Assembly (NCBI GenBank): GCA_015060765.1
Contig: SUXW01000003.1
Span: 124,001-188,000, forward strand
Length of the DNA: 64,000 nt
Source: Bacteroides sp.
Lineage (GTDB): Bacteria; Bacteroidota; Bacteroidia; Bacteroidales; Bacteroidaceae
Reading direction: 5' to 3'
Position numbers and translations under genes: made by a program. The notes below the pieces were generated by a model, which saw only the letters and a list, made by a program, of their open reading frames with translations, was not told the origin of the DNA and made no database searches. Position 1 is the first letter of the stretch. The number at the start of each line of letters is the position of its first letter. Shown in pieces: positions 24,391 through 34,242 of this stretch.

Positions 24391-25499
24391 AAGTTATAAT
24401 TGCTGGAGATTTCGCTCCTAGAGCAAGATTGGCAAAACAAATTGAAAATAAAAGATTTGGGGAAATCTTTCCAGATAAATTAGTTAAAATAATAAAGTCT
24501 GCTGATTATTCATTAGTAAATTTTGAAAGTCCTGTTATAGAAGATGGTTTTGAACCAATAGAAAAATGTGGTCCTAGTTTAGGATGTTCTTCAAATGCAG
24601 TAGATGCTATAAAATATGCAGGTTTTACAGCTGTCACTATGGCTAATAATCATATACTTGATTATGGTTCTAACGGCCTATCAAAATCTGTAGAGTGTTG
24701 TAAAAATAGTGGATTAGATGTTGTCGGAGTTGGAAATAATCTTCAAGATGCAGAGAAAATACTTTATGTAAAAAAAAACGAGAAAATATTAGCTGTTATT
24801 AATTGTTGTGAACATGAATTTTCTATAGCAACTTCTACAACATCTGGGGCAAATCCATTAAATCCCATTCGTCAATATTATAGTATTCAAGAAGCTAGAA
24901 AGAATGCCGATTATGTGTTGATAATAGTACATGGTGGACATGAACATTATCAGTTGCCATCGCCTAGAATGCAAGAAATATATCGTTTTTTTATTGATGC
25001 GGGTGCTGATGTTGTTGTGAATCATCATCAACATTGTTATTCTGGCTATGAAATATATAATAGTAAGTTAATTTTTTATGGTTTAGGTAATTTTTGTTTT
25101 GATTGGGAAGGCGCTCAAGATAAAAAATGGACTGAAGGATATTTTATTATGGTAGATTTTAATTCAATTCTTTCTTTTAAAATATACCCTTATTGTCAAT
25201 ATGGTATTGAAGCTAATATCAAAATCCTAAATGAAGATAATTTGACTATAGAAATAGAAAAATTGAATAATATTATATATGATAATAAACTTCTAAATCT
25301 AGCGATGGATTCATATTTAAAGGAATCTACTAAAGATTTAAAAAATATTTTTTCTCCAATTAGGAATCGTTATATCAATTATGTATGGAGAAAATTATTT
25401 CCTCCTTTTTTATCTAATAAAAGTAGATTATTCATTTTGGCACATTTACAGTGTGAATCACATATCGTAAAAGTATTATATAAATTAAGAATGAAATAA
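24387..25499 (+). CDS. CapA-family protein (metallophosphatase fold)
   Basis: A 370-aa member of the CapA/PgsA family. Typical features are IIAGDFAPRARL at the start, VNFESPV, MANNHILDYGSNG, IIVHGGHEHYQLPSPRMQE and VNHHQHCYSGYEIY with LIFYGLGNFCFDW. CapA homologues take part in poly-glutamate or exopolysaccharide production; the catalytic role is poorly known. No signal peptide is visible, in contrast to membrane-anchored CapA. It overlaps the GT2 gene by four bases and precedes the acyltransferase gene by two. Confidence 0.87.
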   Translation: MKVIIAGDFAPRARLAKQIENKRFGEIFPDKLVKIIKSADYSLVNFESPVIEDGFEPIEKCGPSLGCSSNAVDAIKYAGFTAVTMANNHILDYGSNGLSKSVECCKNSGLDVVGVGNNLQDAEKILYVKKNEKILAVINCCEHEFSIATSTTSGANPLNPIRQYYSIQEARKNADYVLIIVHGGHEHYQLPSPRMQEIYRFFIDAGADVVVNHHQHCYSGYEIYNSKLIFYGLGNFCFDWEGAQDKKWTEGYFIMVDFNSILSFKIYPYCQYGIEANIKILNEDNLTIEIEKLNNIIYDNKLLNLAMDSYLKESTKDLKNIFSPIRNRYINYVWRKLFPPFLSNKSRLFILAHLQCESHIVKVLYKLRMK

Positions 25500-25501
25500 T
25501 T

Positions 25502-26086
25502 ATGAAAGTAATTAGAATAATTCAGTTTTTTTTATCTACAATATTTGTATGGCCTGCAAAATTTCTTTATGTTTTATCATCTGATAATATTAGACAATTA
25601 ATAGATTCTGATATTAAAGAAATGAATATAAGAACAAAACAAAAAATCCATCGAGGACTTTTATATTGGCTTGTATTTTACCCACCCTATCGAAATCTGT
25701 TTTATTTTCGTATAGGGAGAAAATCTAGATTGATATCTTGGTTTTTAAAACCATATCCTTTATTTTTTATAGGTGTAAGGGAAAAATTTGAAGGAAATGC
25801 ATATGTACTTAATCATCCTTATGGAACAATAATTAATGCAAAAAGTATAGGATATAATTTTACAATCTGTCAATTAACAACGATTGGTAACAAGACGCAT
25901 GGTAAAAATGATTTAGTACCTACAATCGGTAACAATGTTTCTGTTGGTGCGAATGTGAATATTATTGGTGATATAAAAATTGGTAACAATGTGATAATAG
26001 GTGCAGGTACTGTAGTTGTTAAAGATGTTCCTGATAATTGTATAGTAGTAGGTAATCCAATGAGAATTATATATAAACAAAATTAA
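25502..26086 (+). CDS. Left-handed beta-helix acyltransferase (serine acetyltransferase-like)
   Basis: At 194 aa this has an N-terminal hydrophobic stretch (7-25) and a C-terminal hexapeptide-repeat domain: TIGNKTHGKNDLVPTIGNNV, IIGDIKIGNNVIIGAGTVVV and KDVPDNCIVVGNPMRI. The last motif is the usual end of CysE/WcaF-type O-acetyltransferases. It probably O-acetylates a residue of the capsule repeat. It starts two bases after capA. The gene is very AT-rich. Confidence 0.85.
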   Translation: MKVIRIIQFFLSTIFVWPAKFLYVLSSDNIRQLIDSDIKEMNIRTKQKIHRGLLYWLVFYPPYRNLFYFRIGRKSRLISWFLKPYPLFFIGVREKFEGNAYVLNHPYGTIINAKSIGYNFTICQLTTIGNKTHGKNDLVPTIGNNVSVGANVNIIGDIKIGNNVIIGAGTVVVKDVPDNCIVVGNPMRIIYKQN

Positions 26087-26143
26087 GTACAAAATATAAA
26101 TGCTCAACGAATTGGTATTTTACGTAGAATAACAAATAATACA

Positions 26144-27079
26144 ATGAATAAATTATATAAAGCAGTTATTTTATTGTTTAAGGATAGGAAACGTTTATTG
26201 TTTTTATTATTAATAAGAATAGCAATTTTATTCCCAGATAAATTATATCTTTCATTATTGTTTCGACTTAAAATGGGATATTGGTTTGATTGGAATAATC
26301 CAAAATCTTTTTCTGAAAAATTACAATGGCTTAAATTATATAATAGAAATCCTTTATATAGTCAATTGGTAGATAAATATGAAGTGAAAAATTATGTGTC
26401 CAAACAAATAGGACAGAATTATATAATTTCAACATTAGGAGTTTGGGATAAACCGGAATATATTGATTGGGATATTTTACCAACTAAATTCGTTTTAAAA
26501 ACCACTCATGGTGGTGGTGGTGTAGGAGTTATAGTATGTAAAGATAAGTCTTTATTAGATAAGCAAAGTGCAATACTAAAACTTAAAAAAGCAATGAAAC
26601 AAGATATTTTTACGGCTTTAAGAGAGTGGCCTTATAAAAATGTCAAACCAAGAATAATTGCTGAAGAATTTGTAGAGGAGACTGAAAATAATCAAAATGA
26701 AGATTTACAAGACTATAAGTTTTATTGTTTTGGAGGTGAACCTAAATTAATGATGATTTCAACTGGCCGAAGTACTGGTAATTTATGTTTTGATTATTAT
26801 GATATGGACTGGAATAAAGTTCCTTTGGTTTGGGATAAGCCTAATTCTAATATTACTCATTTTTGTCCATCATGTTTTGATGAAATGAAAAATCTATGTA
26901 GAATATTATCCAAAGATATACCTCATGTTAGATGCGATTTTTATGTTGTAAATAATAAGCCTTTATTTGGAGAATTGACTTTTTTTGATAGCTCAGGGTT
27001 TTCAAAATTTGAAGATGAAAAGTGGAATTTTAAAATTGGAGAATGGATTGATATACCATCTCATAGAATATTGAAATGA
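26144..27079 (+). CDS. TupA-like ATP-grasp protein (capsule glycosyltransferase-associated)
   Basis: A 311-aa protein of the TupA-like ATP-grasp family. It shows the family opening NPKSFSEKLQWLKLYNRNP and LVDKYEVKNYVSKQIG, the ATP-binding loop LKTTHGGGGVGVIVC, IIAEEFVE, DYKFYCFGGEPKLMM and GELTFFDSSGF. TupA is needed for teichuronopeptide synthesis, where it was proposed to join glutamate to glucuronate. In a locus with uronic acid enzymes an amide-linked amino acid on the polymer is a reasonable guess. It is the second ATP-grasp gene in this locus. Confidence 0.82.
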   Translation: MNKLYKAVILLFKDRKRLLFLLLIRIAILFPDKLYLSLLFRLKMGYWFDWNNPKSFSEKLQWLKLYNRNPLYSQLVDKYEVKNYVSKQIGQNYIISTLGVWDKPEYIDWDILPTKFVLKTTHGGGGVGVIVCKDKSLLDKQSAILKLKKAMKQDIFTALREWPYKNVKPRIIAEEFVEETENNQNEDLQDYKFYCFGGEPKLMMISTGRSTGNLCFDYYDMDWNKVPLVWDKPNSNITHFCPSCFDEMKNLCRILSKDIPHVRCDFYVVNNKPLFGELTFFDSSGFSKFEDEKWNFKIGEWIDIPSHRILK

Positions 27080-27134
27080 ATAAGCTTTAATTGAATAATG
27101 TAGGAGCTAATAGTTTGTTTATTAAATTTATAGA

Positions 27135-28463
27135 ATGATTTTTCTTCTTCCGTTTTTAGGATTTTTAATACCTATTGCTATTAAAAACAATAATGTTGTA
27201 GCTAGACGTTTTAGTCTCTTTATAATTGCTATGTGGACTTTTATATTTTTTATCTCTTTACAAAATCCATATGGTTTGTTACCAGTTTCAGCTAAAACAT
27301 ATACTTTATTATTAATATATGTTTGTTCATTAGTTATAGGGCTTTCTGTATCAAATAAAAGAAATGTAAATAGTTCAAAGTATATTAAGTTTGATAATGT
27401 AATACAAAAGCAATTAGATTATTTGTTAGATAATAAATATGTTTTAATTATTGTTAGTATTTGTATCCTTTTCTTACTTTATATATTTTCAAAACAACAA
27501 GCAATCCTATTACAAATTTCTGCGATGCAACTTAGAAACGAAGGTGTTCAAGATTTGTTGTTTGAAGGTAATAGCCTTTTAGGATTATTCAATAATTTTG
27601 TTGTAAAACCATTCACTTTTATAATTGAAATCTTGGTAGCTTATGTATTACTATATAGACGTACAAAGGTGTTACCATTATTCTTATTTACTACGGAAGT
27701 ATTATTAAGTGCGTTGATTGGTGGATCTAGAGGAGTTTTTTTAAAAATTTTGGTATATATAATTTTTATATATTTTTGTTGTCCCTTTTTGCAAAACAAA
27801 TCAAGTCGAAAAGCTAATTTAAAATTATTATTGAGTGTTTTAGTTTTTGCTATTATAATTTTTACTACTGTTTCATATTTGACAGCTCAACGATTGTATA
27901 ATATAAAAGAATTTTCTATAGATGCAGTTTTACTTGGTTTTGATTCGATGTTGATACATATAGAAACATATCTAGTAGGTCCATTTCGTGCTTTAGATTA
28001 TGCTTTTGAAAACGATTATTTTAATAAATTAGGAGGCCCTACATTAGGTCGTTCCACATTAGGCTTTATCGAAGGATTTTTTGAAATATTTTTTGGGAAA
28101 TTAGGGATTGATTATACACCAGCAAATAATATAATATACAAAACTTTGCAAAATAATTGGATATGGATTGGACGTGATTTTAATTTTGCATATACCCCTC
28201 TTTTAAATTATTATATGGATTTTGGCTTATTAGGAATACTCATAATTCCATTTGTTTTTGGTATGATAATTAAAAAATATTGCTTAAAACTATATAGATC
28301 AAAAAATTTGGCTATCTTATTTTTACTAGCCTTTTTTTTTAATGTGATATTTGAATCTCATTTTGGGTGGGTATTATATCATTGGAATTGTTTTTTGATT
28401 TTAATATATATATATATAATATATAAATATTTTAACAAAAGAATCAATGATTTTGATAATTAA
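27135..28463 (+). CDS. Repeat-unit polymerase (Wzy-like)
   Basis: A 442-aa integral membrane protein with about eleven hydrophobic segments and one long soluble loop (about 245-350). Charged motifs are few and sequence is very AT-rich, as usual for Wzy. IGGSRGVFLKILVYI near residue 195 fits the Arg-containing pattern of O-antigen polymerases. It would join flipped repeat units in the periplasm. It is the only polymerase candidate in the locus. Confidence 0.8.
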   Translation: MIFLLPFLGFLIPIAIKNNNVVARRFSLFIIAMWTFIFFISLQNPYGLLPVSAKTYTLLLIYVCSLVIGLSVSNKRNVNSSKYIKFDNVIQKQLDYLLDNKYVLIIVSICILFLLYIFSKQQAILLQISAMQLRNEGVQDLLFEGNSLLGLFNNFVVKPFTFIIEILVAYVLLYRRTKVLPLFLFTTEVLLSALIGGSRGVFLKILVYIIFIYFCCPFLQNKSSRKANLKLLLSVLVFAIIIFTTVSYLTAQRLYNIKEFSIDAVLLGFDSMLIHIETYLVGPFRALDYAFENDYFNKLGGPTLGRSTLGFIEGFFEIFFGKLGIDYTPANNIIYKTLQNNWIWIGRDFNFAYTPLLNYYMDFGLLGILIIPFVFGMIIKKYCLKLYRSKNLAILFLLAFFFNVIFESHFGWVLYHWNCFLILIYIYIIYKYFNKRINDFDN

Positions 28464-28524
28464 GTTGATTGCAAATTTATCTCATTGAAAATGTTTTAAC
28501 ATTTATAATGAGTGACATTAATAT

Positions 28525-29655
28525 ATGGGAAGAATTAATTCAATTTTAGTAGTAACTCCTAATTATCCTTTTAAAGATAATCAAGTATATCCATTTGTTA
28601 AAAATCTTTGTGAGCAATTTATAAAGATGGGGTATATTGTAACTGTTATATCTCCACAAAGTATAACTTCTTTGATTCTTCATCGAAAAAAAATGAGACC
28701 TAAAAGATGGATAGACATAATATCTGATAAAAAACTAATAGTTTATCAACCTTATTATATAACGTTCCCATTTAAATATCATGACATTAATAATATTTTA
28801 ATACGATTATGCCTTAAATTGTTCTTTAAAAAAAACAAAATGAAACAAGATGTAGTGTATTCTCATTTTTGGAATTCTGCCTATGCTGTAATGCCTTTTG
28901 CAAAAAAAAATAATATTCCTTTGTTTGTAGCTACAGGTGAAAGTGAAATAAAAGCTTTATTTTCAACTAAGTTTGGATTGAAACGATTGAAGGAATATGT
29001 AAAAGGTGTCATTTGTGTTTCAAGTAAGAATCGCGATGAAAGTATAGCTTTAGGCTTGACTACATATAATAAATGTGATGTTTTTCCAAATGGAGTGAAT
29101 GCAGAATTATTTTATAAACGTGATCGAATGAAATGTCGTAAACTCTTGGGATTTCCGCAAGATGCATTTATTGTAGCATATGTAGGTTGGTTTATAGATC
29201 GTAAAGGTTCTTTACGAGTAAGTGAAGCTATTAATCGTGTGGGTAATGTGAATAGTTTTTTTATAGGTAAAGGTGAACAAGAACCAAAGTGTAACGGTAT
29301 TTTATTTAAAGGCTCATTGCTACATGAAGATATTCCCGTTTATTTATGTGCGGCTGATATATTTGTTCTGCCAACTTTACATGAGGGCTGTTGTAACGCT
29401 GTAATAGAAGCTATGGCTTGTGGTTTGCCAATTGTAAGTAGTAATTTGCCTTTTAATTGGGATGTATTGGATACATCTAATAGTATAATGATAGATCCTA
29501 ATAATATAGAAGAAATAGCTGATGCTATTAGAACTTTACGTGATGATGTTCATAAACGAAAGGCTTTAGCTGATGGTGCAATAGTCAAAGCTAGAAGTTT
29601 AACAATTGAACAACGCGCTGAGTCAATTTTAAAATTTATGGAAAATAGGATGTAA
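28525..29655 (+). CDS. Glycosyltransferase family 4
   Basis: A 376-aa GT-B enzyme. The N-terminal part starts ILVVTPNYPFKDNQVYPFVKNL; the C-terminal nucleotide-sugar-binding part has VAYVGWFIDRKGSLRVSEAI and the GT4 signature HEGCCNAVIEAMACGLPIV. It would add one sugar of the repeat. A 60-base AT-rich gap separates it from the polymerase gene and nothing else is seen there. Confidence 0.88.
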   Translation: MGRINSILVVTPNYPFKDNQVYPFVKNLCEQFIKMGYIVTVISPQSITSLILHRKKMRPKRWIDIISDKKLIVYQPYYITFPFKYHDINNILIRLCLKLFFKKNKMKQDVVYSHFWNSAYAVMPFAKKNNIPLFVATGESEIKALFSTKFGLKRLKEYVKGVICVSSKNRDESIALGLTTYNKCDVFPNGVNAELFYKRDRMKCRKLLGFPQDAFIVAYVGWFIDRKGSLRVSEAINRVGNVNSFFIGKGEQEPKCNGILFKGSLLHEDIPVYLCAADIFVLPTLHEGCCNAVIEAMACGLPIVSSNLPFNWDVLDTSNSIMIDPNNIEEIADAIRTLRDDVHKRKALADGAIVKARSLTIEQRAESILKFMENRM

Positions 29656-29698
29656 ATTTATATAATACTGATTTTTGATTTTTTAAATATACAAAGCA

Positions 29699-30901
29699 AT
29701 GAAAGCATGTTTTATGGGGTTGGGATATATTGGTCTCCCAACTGCAATTATCGCCGCTAAGCACGGTGTACAAGTAACTGGTGTTGATATTAACCCCAAT
29801 GTTGTAGAATTGACCAATCAAGGTAAATTGCATATTATTGAACCAGGCATGGAAGAGTTGTTGCAAGAGGTCGTACAAAAAGGACAGCTAAAAGCATCTA
29901 TTACTCCGGATATTAGTGATGCTTATTTTATGGTGGTACCAACGCCATTTAAAGGTAATCATGAACCTGATATTTCGTATGTAGAGGCAGCTACTCGTGC
30001 TGTTCTTCCGTTATTGAAGGAAGGTGATTTGTATGTTATAGAATCAACTTCCCCAATAGGAACTACGGATAAAATGAAGAATTTGATTTTTTCAGAACGT
30101 CCAGAATTGAAAGATAAGATTTATATTGCATATTGTCCAGAAAGAGTCTTGCCAGGTAATGTAATATTTGAATTGGTTAATAATGATCGCGTTATTGGTG
30201 GTATGAATGAAGAATCTACTACAAAAGCGATTGAATTTTATAGTCAGTTTGTTAAAGGAAAACTTCATCGCACCAATTGCAAGACAGCGGAAATGTGTAA
30301 ATTAACAGAGAATTCAAGCCGTGATGTACAAATAGCATTTGCTAATGAACTCTCTTTAATTTGTGACAAAGCTGGTATTAATGTTTGGGAACTTATTAAT
30401 TTGGCAAATAAACATCCGAGAGTAAATATTCTTCAACCAGGTTGTGGCGTAGGTGGGCATTGTATAGCTGTTGATCCGTATTTTATAACAGCCGATTTCC
30501 CAATGGAATCAAAAATCATTGGGGCAGCTCGTGAAATCAACAATTATAAATCTTTTTGGTGTGCTGAAAAGGTTCAAAATGAAATGTTGAAATTTGAGTT
30601 GGAAAATCATCGCAAACCATGGGTTGCAATGATGGGATTGGCATTTAAACCTAATATTGATGATTTGCGGGAATCTCCGGCAAAGGCTATTACTACTAAA
30701 GTAATGCAAAGTACAAATAATGCTCAAATAATGGTTGTTGAACCTAATGTCCCTGAACATAATGTCTTCAAACTGACAGCTTATAAAGATGCTTATGAAA
30801 AAGCTGATATTGTTGTTTTTTTGGTAAATCACAAGGAATTTGCAGAATTAAATTATCGTAAAGATGTTAGAGTCCTTGATTTTTGCGGTACATTTAAATA
30901 A
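29699..30901 (+). CDS. wecC: UDP-N-acetyl-D-mannosamine dehydrogenase
   Basis: This 400-aa enzyme oxidises UDP-ManNAc to UDP-ManNAcA with two NAD. It has GLGYIGLPTAIIAAKHG at the N terminus, VESTSPIGTTDKMKN, KLTENSSRDVQIAFANE (Lys and Asn of the active site), and the catalytic Cys in ILQPGCGVGGHCIAVDP. The C-terminal dehydrogenase half contains MGLAFKPNIDDLRESPA. The adjacent wecB makes its substrate, so the polysaccharide very likely contains ManNAcA. Confidence 0.93.
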   Translation: MKACFMGLGYIGLPTAIIAAKHGVQVTGVDINPNVVELTNQGKLHIIEPGMEELLQEVVQKGQLKASITPDISDAYFMVVPTPFKGNHEPDISYVEAATRAVLPLLKEGDLYVIESTSPIGTTDKMKNLIFSERPELKDKIYIAYCPERVLPGNVIFELVNNDRVIGGMNEESTTKAIEFYSQFVKGKLHRTNCKTAEMCKLTENSSRDVQIAFANELSLICDKAGINVWELINLANKHPRVNILQPGCGVGGHCIAVDPYFITADFPMESKIIGAAREINNYKSFWCAEKVQNEMLKFELENHRKPWVAMMGLAFKPNIDDLRESPAKAITTKVMQSTNNAQIMVVEPNVPEHNVFKLTAYKDAYEKADIVVFLVNHKEFAELNYRKDVRVLDFCGTFK

Positions 30902-30911
30902 ATAATAAAAG

Positions 30912-32075
30912 ATGAAAAAAATAATGCTTGTCTTTGGGACGCGTCCTGAAGCTATCAAAATGGCTCCGTTAGTTAAGGAGTTGCAAAAGCATCATACGAT
31001 ATTTGACACTATTGTATGTGTAACAGGTCAACATCGTGAAATGTTGGATCAAGTGCTTCAACTTTTTGAAATAGAACCTGATTATGATTTGAATATTATG
31101 AAGCAAGGTCAAGATTTGTATGATGTTACAGCCCGTGTATTGACAGGAATGCGTGATGTATTGAAGGAAGTTTGTCCCGATGTAGTATTGGTGCATGGTG
31201 ATACAACTACTAGTACGGCTGCAGCACTCGCTGCTTTTTATCAGCAAATACCTGTTGGTCATGTAGAAGCTGGTCTTCGTACGCATAATATTTATAGTCC
31301 ATGGCCTGAAGAAATGAATCGTTTAATAACTGGTCGTATAGCAACTTATCACTTTTCTCCTACACCTCTTAGTCAAAAGAATCTTTTGAATGAGGGATGT
31401 AGTGCAAATAATATTATAGTAACTGGTAATACTGTTATAGATGCTTTATATTGGGTGGTAGATAAAATTAAAAAGGATAAATTTTTAAATGTTGAATTGG
31501 CAAAACTATTGCAGAATAGTGGATACGATACTTCACGATTGGTTAATGGGAAGAAATTAGTATTGATTACAGGACATCGTCGAGAAAATTTCGGAGATGG
31601 TTTTATAAATATGTGTAAAGCCATCAAAGATTTAACAAAAAAATATCCTGATGTGGATTTCGTATATCCTATGCATTTGAATCCCAATGTTCGTAAACCG
31701 ATTCATGAAGTATTTGGTGATAATTTAAGCAATCTTGGTAATATGTTCTTTATTGAACCGTTAGAATATTTATCATTTGTATACTTAATGGAAAAAACGA
31801 CTATTGTATTGACCGATAGTGGTGGTATTCAAGAAGAAGCTCCAGGGTTAGGGAAACCTGTATTGGTTATGCGAGATACAACTGAACGACCAGAAGCCTT
31901 GGATGCGGGTACTGTAAAACTTGTAGGTACAGATTATGATAAGATTATAAATGAAGTCTCTGCACTTTTGACAAATCAAGAATACTATGATACAATGAGT
32001 AAAGCTGTTAATCCGTATGGAGATGGTTTGGCTTGTTCTAGGATTGTTAAAGCCTTAAATAATAGTTTTAAATGA
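30912..32075 (+). CDS. wecB: UDP-N-acetylglucosamine 2-epimerase (non-hydrolysing)
   Basis: A 387-aa enzyme interconverting UDP-GlcNAc and UDP-ManNAc. It has VFGTRPEAIKMAPLVKEL at the start, CVTGQHREMLDQVL, VHGDTTTSTAAALAAFY, HVEAGLRTHNIYSPWPEE and DSGGIQEEAPGLGKPVLVMR, all standard for WecB/MnaA. It lies ten bases after wecC and overlaps the next glycosyltransferase gene by four. Confidence 0.95.
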   Translation: MKKIMLVFGTRPEAIKMAPLVKELQKHHTIFDTIVCVTGQHREMLDQVLQLFEIEPDYDLNIMKQGQDLYDVTARVLTGMRDVLKEVCPDVVLVHGDTTTSTAAALAAFYQQIPVGHVEAGLRTHNIYSPWPEEMNRLITGRIATYHFSPTPLSQKNLLNEGCSANNIIVTGNTVIDALYWVVDKIKKDKFLNVELAKLLQNSGYDTSRLVNGKKLVLITGHRRENFGDGFINMCKAIKDLTKKYPDVDFVYPMHLNPNVRKPIHEVFGDNLSNLGNMFFIEPLEYLSFVYLMEKTTIVLTDSGGIQEEAPGLGKPVLVMRDTTERPEALDAGTVKLVGTDYDKIINEVSALLTNQEYYDTMSKAVNPYGDGLACSRIVKALNNSFK

Positions 32076-33175
32076 AAATTTTATTATTTCGTTCAAATAA
32101 TATATTTGCTTCTAGGGTAAATAAGTATGTGAATTATTATAAACGATTAGAATTAGACTATACAATTATTGGTTGGGATAGAGAAGGTGAAGCAAAACTC
32201 GTAGAGCATTATGATTTTTGTAAATATAAAGCATCTACTAATGTCGGTGGAATAAAGGCTATGATAGCCCATACCAAGTGGATGTGGTTCGTATTTAAAT
32301 ATTTAATGAATCATAAAGATGTAACGACAATACATGCTTGTGATTTAAACGTGGCCTTCCCGGCAGCTTTATTTAAAATGCTTTTTAAAAGAGAAGTTAT
32401 TCTTATATTTGATGTTTGTGATTGGTTTAGTGCTAATTTTTCAAAATATTCTAAATTATGTAAGGTTTTAAATGTGATGGAAAAATTTGCTTGTAAGCAA
32501 GCAAATTACATCATAATATGTGAACCTGAACGAAAAGCTCAAATTCAATTCTCGATTGATAAAGAACCATTAGTCTTACCCAATATTCCAGAAATAGACA
32601 ATAATTATATCTTTGAGAAAGAGAATAAGTATTCGTTTAATAATGATAAAATTACAATAGCCTATTTCGGAGGATTTTCCAATGATCGCTTTTTGACAGA
32701 ACTCCTAGATTTGACAAAGAATAGTACTTTCAATTTACTCATTGCTGGTTATGGTTCTAAAGATATTGAAAATAAATGTCGTGATTTGGAGAAAATGGAG
32801 AATGTAAAGTTTTTTGGAAGGCTTGATATGAAAGAAGGTTTACAAATGTCATATAACGCAGATATTATATATATGATGTATTGTAAATCTAATATGAATC
32901 ATATCTATGCTGCACCTAATAAATATTATGAAGCATTGTTTTTAGGAAAACCTCTGATTACGACTAAAGGTATTATAGTGGAAAATAAAGTTCATAAGAA
33001 TGATATTGGGTATTCTGTAGAAGAGAATATTGATGAACTAAATGAATTAATTTTGTCATTGAATAAAATGGAACTTGAAAATAAGGGGAAAAATGCTAAA
33101 AAGTTGTGGGATGATGTATATTGTCGCTATGTAAATGATTTTTTTGAAAATATATATTCAAAAATTATACACTAG
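32072..33175 (+). CDS. Glycosyltransferase, GT-B type
   Basis: A 367-aa protein starting MKILLFRSNNIFASRVNKYV. It lacks the compact GT4 EGxxxxxxEAMxxG signature but has a GT-B layout: DVCDWFSANF in the N-terminal half, and IAYFGGFSNDRFLTELLDL and MNHIYAAPNKYYEALFLGKPLI in the C-terminal half, the latter being the GT4-like E-A-x-x-x-G-K-P variant. It overlaps wecB by four bases. It is probably a glycosyltransferase for a ManNAc(A) or neighbouring residue. Confidence 0.78.
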   Translation: MKILLFRSNNIFASRVNKYVNYYKRLELDYTIIGWDREGEAKLVEHYDFCKYKASTNVGGIKAMIAHTKWMWFVFKYLMNHKDVTTIHACDLNVAFPAALFKMLFKREVILIFDVCDWFSANFSKYSKLCKVLNVMEKFACKQANYIIICEPERKAQIQFSIDKEPLVLPNIPEIDNNYIFEKENKYSFNNDKITIAYFGGFSNDRFLTELLDLTKNSTFNLLIAGYGSKDIENKCRDLEKMENVKFFGRLDMKEGLQMSYNADIIYMMYCKSNMNHIYAAPNKYYEALFLGKPLITTKGIIVENKVHKNDIGYSVEENIDELNELILSLNKMELENKGKNAKKLWDDVYCRYVNDFFENIYSKIIH

Positions 33176-33224
33176 TATTAAAATATCATCAATGATTAAT
33201 TGATAATTAACTTTTTAAAATTAA

Positions 33225-34055
33225 ATGATTACAGCGTCTATTGTTTTATACAAAACAAATCGTACAGATCTTATAAATATTTTAAGCTGTGTCTCTAACA
33301 GTCAAATATCTAAATTATATTTGATAGATAATTCTCCAACAGATAAGCTTAAATATATATTACATGAATTTAAAAATTTAAATATAGAATATGTATATGG
33401 ACAAGGGAATGTTGGTTATGGGGCAGGGCATAATATCGCAATTAAACAGTCTATTAATGAGAATGCAAAATATCATATTGTACTTAATCCTGACATTTTT
33501 TTTAATTCAGATACGATAATTGTTTTATCCAATTTTATGGATAAGAATCCAGAAGTGGGGCAAATTTTACCTGAAGTTAAATATCCAAATGGGGAATTGC
33601 AATATTTGTGTAAATTGTTACCAACTCCAATTGATATCTTCGGGCGCAAATTATTACCGAAAAGATTAATGCATAAAAGGAATATGAAATATGAAATGCA
33701 TGAAACAGGTTATAATAAAATACGTAATTGTCCCACACTATCTGGTTGTTTTATGTTTTTAAGAGTTTCTGTACTTCAAAAAATTGGGGGATTTGATGAA
33801 CGTTTTTTTATGTATTTTGAGGATAATGATTTAACTCGTCGTATTCATCAGGTTAGTAAAACTGTGTATTATCCCTTTGTTTCTATCATTCATAATCATG
33901 CAGCTGAACATCGAACAAATAAAACCTTACTAAAGGCTGGTATAAAAAGCGCTATTCAATATTTTAATAAATGGGGATGGATATTTGATATAGAAAGGAG
34001 AAATATAAATAGGGACGCTTTTTCAAAACAGCATATTATAGAGAATATTGAATGA
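33225..34055 (+). CDS. Glycosyltransferase family 2 (rhamnosyltransferase-like)
   Basis: A 276-aa GT2 enzyme with TASIVLYKTNRTDLINIL at the start, YLIDNSPTDKL, GYGAGHNIAIKQS and VLNPDIFFNSDTI. GCFMFLRVSVLQKIGGFDERFFMYFEDNDLTRR is typical of WbbL-like rhamnosyl/galactofuranosyl transferases. After it, 34056-34242 holds 187 AT-rich bases with only a 15-codon ORF (MKFWIKRKIDFLLNS) that I do not call a gene. Confidence 0.88.
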   Translation: MITASIVLYKTNRTDLINILSCVSNSQISKLYLIDNSPTDKLKYILHEFKNLNIEYVYGQGNVGYGAGHNIAIKQSINENAKYHIVLNPDIFFNSDTIIVLSNFMDKNPEVGQILPEVKYPNGELQYLCKLLPTPIDIFGRKLLPKRLMHKRNMKYEMHETGYNKIRNCPTLSGCFMFLRVSVLQKIGGFDERFFMYFEDNDLTRRIHQVSKTVYYPFVSIIHNHAAEHRTNKTLLKAGIKSAIQYFNKWGWIFDIERRNINRDAFSKQHIIENIE

Positions 34056-34242
34056 TGATTATTGATAGACGCAATGAAACCTTTCGAAAATGTTTCTATA
34101 TTATAATAAGTGACATACAATATAGTAGGTTGCAATGAAGCATTGGGAACGTGGATATGAATGAAATATCAATGACAATATGAAGTTTTGGATAAAACGA
34201 AAAATAGATTTCTTATTAAATAGTTGAATATTCAAAAGAATC

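Noticed and set aside
34056-34242. Short ORF MKFWIKRKIDFLLNS between GT2 and the WecA-like gene
   Set aside because: Fifteen codons, no family resemblance, no clear ribosome-binding site; chance in AT-rich DNA.
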